A stretch of 9,410 nt of DNA from Emcibacter sp. (GTDB lineage: Bacteria; Pseudomonadota; Alphaproteobacteria; Sphingomonadales; Emcibacteraceae). Below are positions 1 through 6,589 of the stretch, one piece after another. The stretch spans positions 1 to 9,410 of the forward strand of contig JALUWZ010000127.1 of assembly GCA_027019205.1 (NCBI GenBank). The letters run 5' to 3'. The position numbers and the translations under genes were made by a program. How positions within the stretch are numbered: the stretch's first letter is position 1; each line of letters starts with the position of its first letter. The notes beneath the pieces were generated by a model. That model searched no databases and was not told where the DNA came from. It was given only the letters and a program-made list of their open reading frames with translations.

Positions 1-3000
1 ACCCGGCCATAACCACATCCGAAAACAGCAGGTCAATTTTGTCATTGGTTTTGAGAATTTCAAGGGCCTCATCTGCGCCGTCAATGCACAGGGTTGTATA
101 GCCGAGCCGGTCCAGAATATTCTTTGCGATGATCGCCAGTTCTTTCTCGTCATCGACAATAAGTATGGTTTCACTGCCCCTTGGCAGATCATCGTCAGTC
201 CTGTCCGGATAGGTTTTTTTCTGTGATGATGTCAATGACCGTGGCAGATAAATCCGGAATGTTGTCCCGACATTTTCCTCTGAATAAAATGAGATATAAC
301 CTTTGGACCGCTGGATAAAGCTGTACACCATGGCAAGGCCCAGCCCCGTTCCCTTGTCCTTTTCCTTGGTTGTGAAGAAGGGATCAAAAATCCGGGAGGC
401 AGTGTCTTCATCTATGCCTGTTCCGCTATCGCTAATGGCGATTTCCACATATTCGCCATGCTCGATGGTGCGTTTGCCGGCAATGGTCGGTTGATTGATG
501 GTTATGTTCCGGGTTTCGATAATCAGCCGGCCACCATTCGGCATGGCGTCCCGGGCGTTGAGGGAAAGATTGACCAGCATATCTTCAAAATCGCCGGTAT
601 TGATTTCCACCATCCACAGCCCGTCTGCAAGAATGGTTTCAAGGGTGACCTGCCGGGTTAATGATTTGCTGATCAGCTCTTTCAGGCTGTCGATGATTTT
701 ATTGACATTTGCCGGGCTGCTGGCTTCGGGGGTTTGGTGAGAGAAATTGAGCAGGCGCCGGGTTAGTGACGATCCCCTGAGGGCGGCATTCTGGGCCTTT
801 TGCAAGCGTTCCAGGATGGCACCGTCGCCGTCCATTTTCCGCATCACCAGGTCAAGGTTGCCGATGATGATGCCAAGCAGATTATTGAAATCATGGGAAA
901 TGCCGCCAGCCAGCTCACCGATGGCCTCCATTTTCTGTGACCGGCGCAGATGTTCCTCAAGTTTGCGGCGCTCGGTAACATCTTCTTTTATGGCGACGAA
1001 ATGGGTAATGGTTCCATCCTCTGCCGTGACCGGGGAAATTGAGGTTTTTTCCAGGAAAATGCTGCCGTCTTTGCGTTTGTTATGAAATTCGCCGCGCCAT
1101 TGGGTGCCGGATGTAATGGCCTGCCAGAGTTCGGTATATTCTTCCTTTGGGGTATGGCCTGATTTCAAGACCCGGCAGTTCTCCCCGAGGACTTCTTCGG
1201 CAGTATATCCGGTGGTCTTTTCAAATTGCGGATTAACATATTCTATTGCCCCCCGGGTATCGGTGATGACAATGGAAACGGGACTTTGTTCAACGGCCCG
1301 TGACAGATTACGCAGCTTCTCCTCGGCAATCCTGTATTTTGTAATATCCTGCACCAGGGAGGCAGAACCGATCGAATTGCCATTTTCATCTATCAGCGGG
1401 GTATTGAACCATTCACAGATAATCAGCCGGCCATCCCGTGTGACATTTTCATTTATGCTGTGCTGTCCATTGAGATGCTGTTTGATATCTTCGGCCAGTT
1501 CGGCCATTTTGGGGCTGTAGTCTTTTGGCACCAGCAGGTCTACAGTATTTTTCCCCAACGCTTCCTCCCGGCTGTAGCCAAAGATTTTTTCTGCCGCCGG
1601 GTTCCACTGGACACAGGCAAAATCCTTGTCGCACCCGACAACAGCCAGTTGTGAATTTTCCATATGCAGGGCAAGACGGGCCTCACTCTCTCTCAGGGCC
1701 GCCTCGGCCCGCTTCAGGTCGGTAATATCCATAATACTGACCGGTATGCTGCTGAAACCCTCATTGCTTTCCGGTATCTGGAATGAAATGACGGCATTAA
1801 TAATTGTGCCATCAAGAGTTTGAAAATCAACTTCCGACCGGAAAGTTTTGTCTCCTGCCCAGATGGCACATAATTCATCAATGAATACCTCTATGGCGTT
1901 TGGCCCGAATGTCCGGTCTATCTGATGAAAAAATTTATTCTCGCTATCCGCGCCAAATAAATTCAGGGTCGCTTTGTTGACCTGTACGACTCTGACCATG
2001 GCGGCCATATCCCAGGCCACCTGTTTGTTTTCTGTCAGATATTGCCGCAGGTCGCTGATGCCATCTTTCCTCAGTTGCCCAAGGCTATTGTAAACATCCG
2101 ACAAATCCTCGTTCCAGATGGAAATCTCGGCATTTTCGAACAACCTCTTGAAACGCGCCCTGCTTTTCTGCAGGGATTGCCGGGTGGCATATTCTTCGGT
2201 GACATCGCGAAAAACCAGCACGACACCGGTGATATCGCCGTCACCGTCGCGGATGGGCGCTGCCGAATCGGAAATCTGGTATTCTGCCCCGTCCTTCGAA
2301 ACCAGAATGGTATGATTGGCCAGTCCGATGACATTGCCATGCCTGAGGACGATATTAACCGGATTTATCGCCGGCTTTCTGCTTTTGGAATTGATAATGT
2401 GGAAGACATCATCAAGCGGCCTGCCGATGGCCTCGTCCAAGCGCCAGCCTGATAATTTCCCGGCGACCGGATTCATCAGGGTGATATTGCCATATATATC
2501 CGTGGCAATCAGGGCATCACCGATAGAATTAATCGTGGTACGCAGGCTCTGTTCATTTCTGGTCAGATCAAATTCAGTCTTGATTTTGGCCTCAATCATC
2601 CGGTTAAAAACCTCATTCAGCATCCCGACTTCATCGTGATAGCCGACGGGGATACGTTCGGTTGCCTCGCCGGACAGGATACGCTGAGTGGTATCTGCCA
2701 GGGAAATAATCGGGGCAATGACTTTTTTTCTGAAATGGAGGAAGGCCAGCAGGGAAAAGATAATGGTTGTGACAATCAGGATGACGACGATATTCCAGTA
2801 TAAATCTTCCCGGGCGTTACCTGACGCTATTCCTTTGTGGATACGTTCATTCACCATTTCATCAAACTTCCTGATGGGGCGCATGATTTCCGCCTTGGCC
2901 TGATGATATTTTTTGCCGGAAAGAAGGGTCATGGCATAGGCAGGGTCCGGGGCGCGATGCAGGACCAGCCTTCCCTTTTTGTCGGGGAATATACCTTCCA

Positions 3001-3469
3001 TGGCTCCGAAGGCTTCTTTTTCAATCCTGCTCAGATTATCAGATTTTTTCTTTGCTGTTTTCAGTATGGCCAGTTCTTTGTCTGTTATGCCGGCCTGTTT
3101 CATCAGCTCGACAAGGGAAACAGATTGTCCAACAGGAATTACCCTGTCCGGATTGGCAATGACAAAGTCCCAATAGGAGCGGTTATAATTTTTCGGGCGG
3201 GGTAATTTTCCGTCCCTGATTGCCAGTATCTCGAAATAATATCGTTTATAGATCTCGTCACCGGTCATAACATAGGTGCGGGCCATTCTGGTCAGGTCGT
3301 CGGAGCTTTGCCGCAACTGTTCGGCCAGTTCATGATAATTATAGAGCTGCCTTGTTGCCTCTGCCGTTTGTTTTCTGCTGCTGGCCAGATAGTTCATTGA
3401 CACAACTACTGCACTGAGCAAGGCCAGCAATATCGAGAAAATCAGTAAGATACGTGTGGTAATCTTCAT
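1..3469 (-). CDS. Membrane-bound hybrid sensor histidine kinase with four PAS domains (3' end cut by the window edge)
   Basis: The minus-strand frame is open for 1156 codons from the ATG at 3469-3467 to the left edge, so the C-terminus is missing. Reading inward: TM1 is at about residues 5-26; a mostly helical periplasmic domain spans about 27-224 and contains a YNRSYWDF segment near 90-98; TM2 is at about 226-246; HAMP follows to about 294. Four PAS/PAC units lie near 304-428, 435-585, 592-716 and 718-843, several ending in the usual DVTE/DITD motif. The HisKA box contains GGISHDFNNLL with phospho-acceptor His859. The HATPase shows the N-box Asn971 in NLSLNARDAMPNGG, then DSGTGI (about 1013) and GTGLGLA (about 1039). 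A receiver domain begins with ILIVDDE (Asp1106/Asp1107), and its phospho-acceptor is Asp1151 in FSDVVMAG. The protein should autophosphorylate on His859 and pass the phosphate to its own receiver. Input signal and downstream partner are unknown. The ribosome binding site is weak (AGAGAT). It is divergent from the alkaline phosphatase but does not have PhoR's simple architecture. Confidence 0.95.
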   Translation of the reverse strand, partial: MKITTRILLIFSILLALLSAVVVSMNYLASSRKQTAEATRQLYNYHELAEQLRQSSDDLTRMARTYVMTGDEIYKRYYFEILAIRDGKLPRPKNYNRSYWDFVIANPDRVIPVGQSVSLVELMKQAGITDKELAILKTAKKKSDNLSRIEKEAFGAMEGIFPDKKGRLVLHRAPDPAYAMTLLSGKKYHQAKAEIMRPIRKFDEMVNERIHKGIASGNAREDLYWNIVVILIVTTIIFSLLAFLHFRKKVIAPIISLADTTQRILSGEATERIPVGYHDEVGMLNEVFNRMIEAKIKTEFDLTRNEQSLRTTINSIGDALIATDIYGNITLMNPVAGKLSGWRLDEAIGRPLDDVFHIINSKSRKPAINPVNIVLRHGNVIGLANHTILVSKDGAEYQISDSAAPIRDGDGDITGVVLVFRDVTEEYATRQSLQKSRARFKRLFENAEISIWNEDLSDVYNSLGQLRKDGISDLRQYLTENKQVAWDMAAMVRVVQVNKATLNLFGADSENKFFHQIDRTFGPNAIEVFIDELCAIWAGDKTFRSEVDFQTLDGTIINAVISFQIPESNEGFSSIPVSIMDITDLKRAEAALRESEARLALHMENSQLAVVGCDKDFACVQWNPAAEKIFGYSREEALGKNTVDLLVPKDYSPKMAELAEDIKQHLNGQHSINENVTRDGRLIICEWFNTPLIDENGNSIGSASLVQDITKYRIAEEKLRNLSRAVEQSPVSIVITDTRGAIEYVNPQFEKTTGYTAEEVLGENCRVLKSGHTPKEEYTELWQAITSGTQWRGEFHNKRKDGSIFLEKTSISPVTAEDGTITHFVAIKEDVTERRKLEEHLRRSQKMEAIGELAGGISHDFNNLLGIIIGNLDLVMRKMDGDGAILERLQKAQNAALRGSSLTRRLLNFSHQTPEASSPANVNKIIDSLKELISKSLTRQVTLETILADGLWMVEINTGDFEDMLVNLSLNARDAMPNGGRLIIETRNITINQPTIAGKRTIEHGEYVEIAISDSGTGIDEDTASRIFDPFFTTKEKDKGTGLGLAMVYSFIQRSKGYISFYSEENVGTTFRIYLPRSLTSSQKKTYPDRTDDDLPRGSETILIVDDEKELAIIAKNILDRLGYTTLCIDGADEALEILKTNDKIDLLFSDVVMAG

Positions 3470-3515
3470 ATTCTATCTCTGATTTTCACCCAAAAGCCAA
3501 TGGACCCTGATTGTA

Positions 3516-3549
3516 TAGTCATAAATGTGATATAATCTTGTAATATAAT
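3516..3549 (+). promoter_or_regulatory. PhoB box and -10 box of the alkaline phosphatase promoter
   Basis: Positions 3516-3533 read TAGTCATAAATGTGATAT. Against the Escherichia coli Pho-box consensus CTGTCATAWAWCTGTCAY this matches 13 of 18 positions, including the unbroken core GTCATAAAT. The first half-site is good; the second is degenerate apart from its TG. Exactly 10 bp after the box comes a perfect TATAAT at 3544-3549, the spacing known for E. coli phoA, where the Pho box replaces the -35 element. A second TATAAT at 3531-3536 is preceded by TGA, forming an extended -10, and overlaps the box; it could give basal transcription. Predicted start of the PhoB-dependent transcript is near 3556. 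Inference: the gene is switched on by phospho-PhoB during phosphate limitation. Confidence 0.7.
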
Positions 3550-3551
3550 GA

Positions 3552-3581
3552 CGTATAGCATTAAAATGGTTAATTTATCAA
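3552..3581 (-). promoter_or_regulatory. Possible promoter of the hybrid kinase
   Basis: On the minus strand a TTGATA box (3581-3576) and a TATACG box (3557-3552) are separated by 18 bp. A transcript from here would start near 3545 and have a leader of about 75 nt before the kinase ATG. The -10 match is imperfect, so this is only a candidate. If real, it is nearly back to back with the Pho promoter of the phosphatase, and the two would compete for polymerase. Confidence 0.25.
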
Positions 3582-3582
3582 T

Positions 3583-3586
3583 GAGG
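3583..3586 (+). promoter_or_regulatory. Ribosome binding site that decides the phosphatase start
   Basis: GAGG lies 6 nt before the ATG at 3593. The alternative in-frame ATGs at 3548 and 3566 have no Shine-Dalgarno sequence, and the one at 3548 overlaps the predicted -10 box, so it would lie upstream of the transcript start. Confidence 0.65.
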
Positions 3587-3592
3587 TCTGCA

Positions 3593-5158
3593 ATGCGTTT
3601 AAATTATTTAACAAGAATTATCAGCCATATTCTGGCGATCCTCTTTTTCCTGACCGGCCCGGCTCACGACGCTTTGGCCGGGACCGCTGCCGTTCCATCG
3701 CATCAGAAGGCCAGCGAATGGTTCGTCGCGGGCCAGAAAACAATACAGCAGAATATGGCCCATGCCCGGGTTCGCGGGCAGGCAAAAAATATCATTCTGT
3801 TCATCGGTGACGGTATGGGGGTCAGCACCGTGACCGCAGCCCGGATATATCAGGGGCAGCTGCACGGCATGAAGGGCGAGGGAAATATCCTGTCCTGGGA
3901 GAAATTTGCCAATGTCGCCCTGTCGAAAACCTATGACACCAATCAGCAGGTGACGGATTCTGCCGGTGCGGCGACCGCTTTTATGACCGGGGTCAAATCA
4001 AAGGCCGGGGTTATTTCGGTCGATTCATCGGTGACCCTCCGCGATTGTGCCTCAGCCAAAGGCCATCATCTGGAGAGCTTCCTTGAGCTTGCTGAACAGC
4101 AGGGCCGGGCCACCGGCATCATCTCGACCGCGCGGCTGACCCATGCGACCCCGGCGACGGCCTATGCCCATGTGCCGGAGCGCGACTGGGAGAATGACGC
4201 GGAAATACCGGCGGCGGAAAAGGCTGCCGGATGTAAGGATATTGCGGTTCAGTTCCTTGACTTTCCCTATGGTAACGGGATAGAGGTTGCCTTTGCCGGC
4301 GGGCGGCGCAATTTCCTGCCGAAATCTGTCCGGGGACCGGAGGGCAAGAAAGGCCGACGCGAGGATGGCAGAAACCTCATTGCCGAATGGCAGCAGAAGC
4401 ATCCGGAGGGCCAGTATGTCTGGAATGAAAAGGGGTTTGATAAAATTGACCCGGCGAAGAAAGGCCCGATCCTCGGCCTGTTTAACCCCAGCCATATGCA
4501 GTTTGAGGCCGACCGGGCCGAAGACAAGGGCGGGGAACCGTCTCTATCCGACATGACGGCAAAGGCGATTAAAATTCTTCAGAAAAAGAGTAAAAAAGGT
4601 TATTTCCTCTATGTTGAGGGCGGGCGGATTGATCATGCCCATCATATGGGGAACGCCTATCGTGCGCTAAGCGATACCGATGCTCTGGCGCAGGCGGTGC
4701 AAAGGGCGGTTGATATGACTAACCCCGAGGATACCCTGATCATTGTCACGGCGGACCATTCCCATACCTTTGTCATGGGGGGCTATCCGACACGGGGTAA
4801 TCCCATATTGGGCAAGATGGTAAAGAATAACCGGCGCGGTGAGCCGGAAGATCATTTTGATCTGGCAGATGATGGCAAACCATATACTACGCTCGGCTAT
4901 TATTCCGGCCCCGGTGCCGAGGTTGATCATGTTCGCAGGGATTTATCCACTGTTGACACAACGACAAAGGATTTCAGGCAACAGGCCCTGATTCCGCTGC
5001 ATTATGAAACCCATGCGGGGGAAGATGTGGCGATTTACGCCCGTGGCCCGTCCGCCTGGCTGATGCGCGGCGTGGTCGAGGAAAATTATATTTTTCACCT
5101 TATGTTTCATGCGGCGGGCATGGATGCAGGATCGGCCAAAGGGGATGACAAGAGGTAA
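3593..5158 (+). CDS. phoA: Exported alkaline phosphatase (PhoA superfamily, EC 3.1.3.1)
   Basis: This is a 521-residue enzyme that releases phosphate from phosphomonoesters in the periplasm or outside the cell. A Sec signal peptide starts MRLNYLTR, has a hydrophobic core IISHILAILFFLTG and a likely cleavage site after AHDALA (about residue 29). Catalytic residues, numbered from this start with E. coli PhoA equivalents: Asp73 in FIGDGMG (Asp51), nucleophile Ser123 in TDSAGAATA (Ser102), Thr186 (Thr155), Arg197 (Arg166), Glu342 in VEGGRIDHAHH (Glu322), Asp347 (Asp327), His351 (His331), Asp388-His389 in TADHSH (Asp369-His370) and His474 in ETHAGEDVA (His412). All metal ligands are therefore present. 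His184 and His348 replace E. coli Asp153 and Lys328, as in animal enzymes. Cys152 and Cys214 lie where placental phosphatase has its Cys121-Cys183 disulfide. A longer form from ATG 3548 would be 536 residues but is disfavoured by the promoter and ribosome binding site. The upstream Pho box implies induction by phosphate starvation. Confidence 0.96.
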   Translation: MRLNYLTRIISHILAILFFLTGPAHDALAGTAAVPSHQKASEWFVAGQKTIQQNMAHARVRGQAKNIILFIGDGMGVSTVTAARIYQGQLHGMKGEGNILSWEKFANVALSKTYDTNQQVTDSAGAATAFMTGVKSKAGVISVDSSVTLRDCASAKGHHLESFLELAEQQGRATGIISTARLTHATPATAYAHVPERDWENDAEIPAAEKAAGCKDIAVQFLDFPYGNGIEVAFAGGRRNFLPKSVRGPEGKKGRREDGRNLIAEWQQKHPEGQYVWNEKGFDKIDPAKKGPILGLFNPSHMQFEADRAEDKGGEPSLSDMTAKAIKILQKKSKKGYFLYVEGGRIDHAHHMGNAYRALSDTDALAQAVQRAVDMTNPEDTLIIVTADHSHTFVMGGYPTRGNPILGKMVKNNRRGEPEDHFDLADDGKPYTTLGYYSGPGAEVDHVRRDLSTVDTTTKDFRQQALIPLHYETHAGEDVAIYARGPSAWLMRGVVEENYIFHLMFHAAGMDAGSAKGDDKR

Positions 5159-5163
5159 AAAAA

Positions 5164-5188
5164 ATTTCTCATGCGGGGGTAGAGAAAT
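5164..5188 (+). repeat. Small inverted repeat after the phosphatase gene
   Basis: ATTTCTC (5164-5170) and GAGAAAT (5182-5188) can pair as a 7-bp stem with an 11-nt loop, 5 bases after the phosphatase stop. An A-run (5157-5164) precedes it, but no T-run follows on the plus strand. It is AT-rich, so a rightward intrinsic terminator is doubtful. It could weakly terminate leftward transcription or protect the mRNA 3' end. Confidence 0.3.
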
Positions 5189-5191
5189 ATG

Positions 5192-5209
5192 ATTGGACAA
5201 TTTTCCAAT
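5192..5209. promoter_or_regulatory. 18-bp near-perfect palindrome overlapping the thiolase -35 box: candidate operator
   Basis: ATTGGACAATTTTCCAAT is its own reverse complement except for one mismatched pair (positions 7 and 12). It covers the -35 hexamer and runs into the spacer. Size, symmetry and position fit a dimeric repressor of the TetR or similar helix-turn-helix type. No such regulator is encoded in the window, so the cognate protein is unknown. Confidence 0.5.
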
Positions 5210-5221
5210 GCTTTTTATAAT
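5194..5221 (+). promoter_or_regulatory. Sigma-70-type promoter of the thiolase gene
   Basis: TGGACA (5194-5199, 5 of 6 to TTGACA) is followed after 16 bp by a perfect TATAAT (5216-5221). A transcript starting near 5228 would have a leader of about 50 nt. This makes the thiolase a separate transcription unit rather than part of the Pho-controlled message. Confidence 0.6.
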
Positions 5222-5240
5222 CCGGGTCGCAACCATTTGT

Positions 5241-5270
5241 CCCGATTAATATAAGCCCGATTAACATAAG
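5241..5270 (+). repeat. 15-bp tandem direct repeat in the thiolase leader
   Basis: CCCGATTAATATAAG (5241-5255) is followed immediately by CCCGATTAACATAAG (5256-5270), differing at one base. The end of the second copy runs into the ribosome binding site AAGGA, about 8 nt before the thiolase ATG. It may be a simple duplication, or it may affect translation or bind a regulator. Function unknown. Confidence 0.7.
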
Positions 5271-5280
5271 GAACCCCGCC

Positions 5281-6465
5281 ATGAGAGAAGCCGTTATTGT
5301 CGCAACCGCACGTACCCCGATCGGACGGGCCTATAAGGGGGCCTTCAACAATACCATGGCCCCGACCATGGGCGGCCATGTCGTGGCGGAGGTCGTGCGC
5401 CGGGCCGGGCTTGAGGGGGGCGAGGTCGAGGATGTCATCATGGGAACCGCCCTGCCCACCGGGTCGAGCGGCTGGAATGTTGGCCGGATGTGTGCCATGG
5501 CGGCGGGACTGCCGGCCACGGTTCCCGGCATGACCATGGACCGTCAATGTTCTTCCAGCCTGATGACCGTGGCGACGGCGGCAAAGCAGATCATCTGTGA
5601 CGGTATGGATATTGCCATTGGCGGCGGGGTTGAAAATATTTCCATTGTCCAGAAACCGGCCTTTGATTTGATTATGAAACAGCTCGACAAAAATATCCTT
5701 AAAATTCAGCCGGATATATATATGCCGATGCTGCAAACGGCGGAGGTCGTGGCCGGGCGCTATCATATCAGCCGCGAGGTTCAGGATGAGTATGCCCTGC
5801 AAAGCCAGCAGCGCACGGCAGCAGCCCAGGAAGCGGGCCGCTTTGATGATGAAATCGTCACTCTGCCCTCGACAAAGGCAGTGAAAGACCGCGAGACTGG
5901 CGAGATCAGTTATGAGGATGTGGTGCTTGAAAAAGACGAAGGCAACCGCCCGTCAACATCCCGGGAAAGTCTGGCCGCCCTGTCGCCGGTGATTGACGGC
6001 GGGTCGGTTACGGCGGGCAATGCCAGCCAGCTGTCCGACGCGGCCTCGGCAACCCTGCTGATGGAACGGGCGGAGGCCGAGAGGCGTGGCCTGACACCGA
6101 TGGGGGTTTATCGGGGCATGGCGGTTGCGGGCTGCAATCCGGACGAGATGGGCATCGGCCCGGTATTTGCCATTCCCAAGCTTCTGGAGAAGAACGGTCT
6201 TGGCATGGATGATATCGGTCTGTGGGAATTGAATGAGGCTTTTGCAGTGCAGACAGTATATTGCCGCGACAGGCTCGGCATTCCGGACGAGATTCTGAAT
6301 GTTGACGGCGGGGCGATTTCCATCGGCCATCCTTATGGCATGAGTGGTTCGCGAATGATCGGCCATGCCCTGATCGAGGGCAGGCGGCGCGGGGTCAAAT
6401 ATGTGGTGATCACCATGTGTGTCGGCGGCGGTATGGGGGCCGCTGGCCTGTTCGAGATTTGCTAG
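5281..6465 (+). CDS. Thiolase: acetyl-CoA C-acyltransferase / acetyltransferase
   Basis: This 394-residue protein has the usual length for a soluble cytoplasmic thiolase. Such enzymes either cleave 3-ketoacyl-CoA with CoA (beta-oxidation and related degradation) or condense two acetyl-CoA to acetoacetyl-CoA. The N-terminus REAVIVATARTPIGRAYKG is typical. All three catalytic residues are visible: nucleophile Cys90 in DRQCSSSL, His350 in GGAISIGHPYGMSGSR and acid/base Cys380 in TMCVGGGMGAAGLFE; the NEAF motif is at 318-321. The GHPYGMSGSR sequence differs from GHPLGCSGAR of classic PhaA/AtoB biosynthetic enzymes, and Met354 stands where those have Cys. This hints at a degradative acyl-CoA thiolase, but substrate cannot be set from sequence alone. 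The ribosome binding site is AAGGA before ATG 5281. It has its own promoter with a palindromic operator candidate, and no beta-oxidation partner gene adjoins it. Confidence 0.95.
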   Translation: MREAVIVATARTPIGRAYKGAFNNTMAPTMGGHVVAEVVRRAGLEGGEVEDVIMGTALPTGSSGWNVGRMCAMAAGLPATVPGMTMDRQCSSSLMTVATAAKQIICDGMDIAIGGGVENISIVQKPAFDLIMKQLDKNILKIQPDIYMPMLQTAEVVAGRYHISREVQDEYALQSQQRTAAAQEAGRFDDEIVTLPSTKAVKDRETGEISYEDVVLEKDEGNRPSTSRESLAALSPVIDGGSVTAGNASQLSDAASATLLMERAEAERRGLTPMGVYRGMAVAGCNPDEMGIGPVFAIPKLLEKNGLGMDDIGLWELNEAFAVQTVYCRDRLGIPDEILNVDGGAISIGHPYGMSGSRMIGHALIEGRRRGVKYVVITMCVGGGMGAAGLFEIC

Positions 6466-6589
6466 CCGCAACAAGGCTGGATACAGTGAAAAAACACAGG
6501 GCAGGGCTTTAAAAGCAGACATATCCTGTAGAAAACTATTTACATCAGGGCAAAAATTATTATGCTGTCGCAGATTTTAACCGCCCAAA
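6466..6589 (+). promoter_or_regulatory. Intergenic region with a candidate promoter for the efflux operon (boxes at 6539-6566)
   Basis: The 124-bp gap between the thiolase and the small gene contains TTTACA (6539-6544) and TATGCT (6561-6566) separated by 16 bp, a moderate sigma-70 match; an alternative -10, TATTAT, lies at 6558-6563. No clear terminator for the thiolase was found: only a 4-bp AGCC/GGCT pair near the stop codon. No recognisable metal-regulator dyad (MerR or CsoR type) was seen. Confidence 0.35.

Noticed and set aside
2042..2452. Plus-strand open frames of 100-140 codons across 1-3200
   Set aside because: They oppose the continuous 1156-codon kinase frame, which carries PAS, HisKA and receiver motifs throughout.
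1..3469. The kinase as PhoR, the phosphate sensor paired with the Pho box
   Set aside because: PhoR has a short N-terminal membrane region, one PAS and no receiver. This protein has a large periplasmic domain, four PAS domains and a receiver, and no phoB lies beside it.
3548..3592. N-terminal extension of the phosphatase from ATG 3548
   Set aside because: No ribosome binding site, and it overlaps the predicted -10 box; the start at 3593 is better supported.
4052..4495. A 147-codon minus-strand open frame inside the phosphatase gene
   Set aside because: The plus strand here encodes conserved alkaline phosphatase sequence; the reverse frame has no domain and no convincing ribosome binding site.
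5215..5802. A 195-codon minus-strand open frame opposite the start of the thiolase
   Set aside because: It lies antisense to a clear thiolase frame with all catalytic motifs. It has Gly/His/Arg-rich low-complexity composition and no recognisable domain, so it is a shadow frame.
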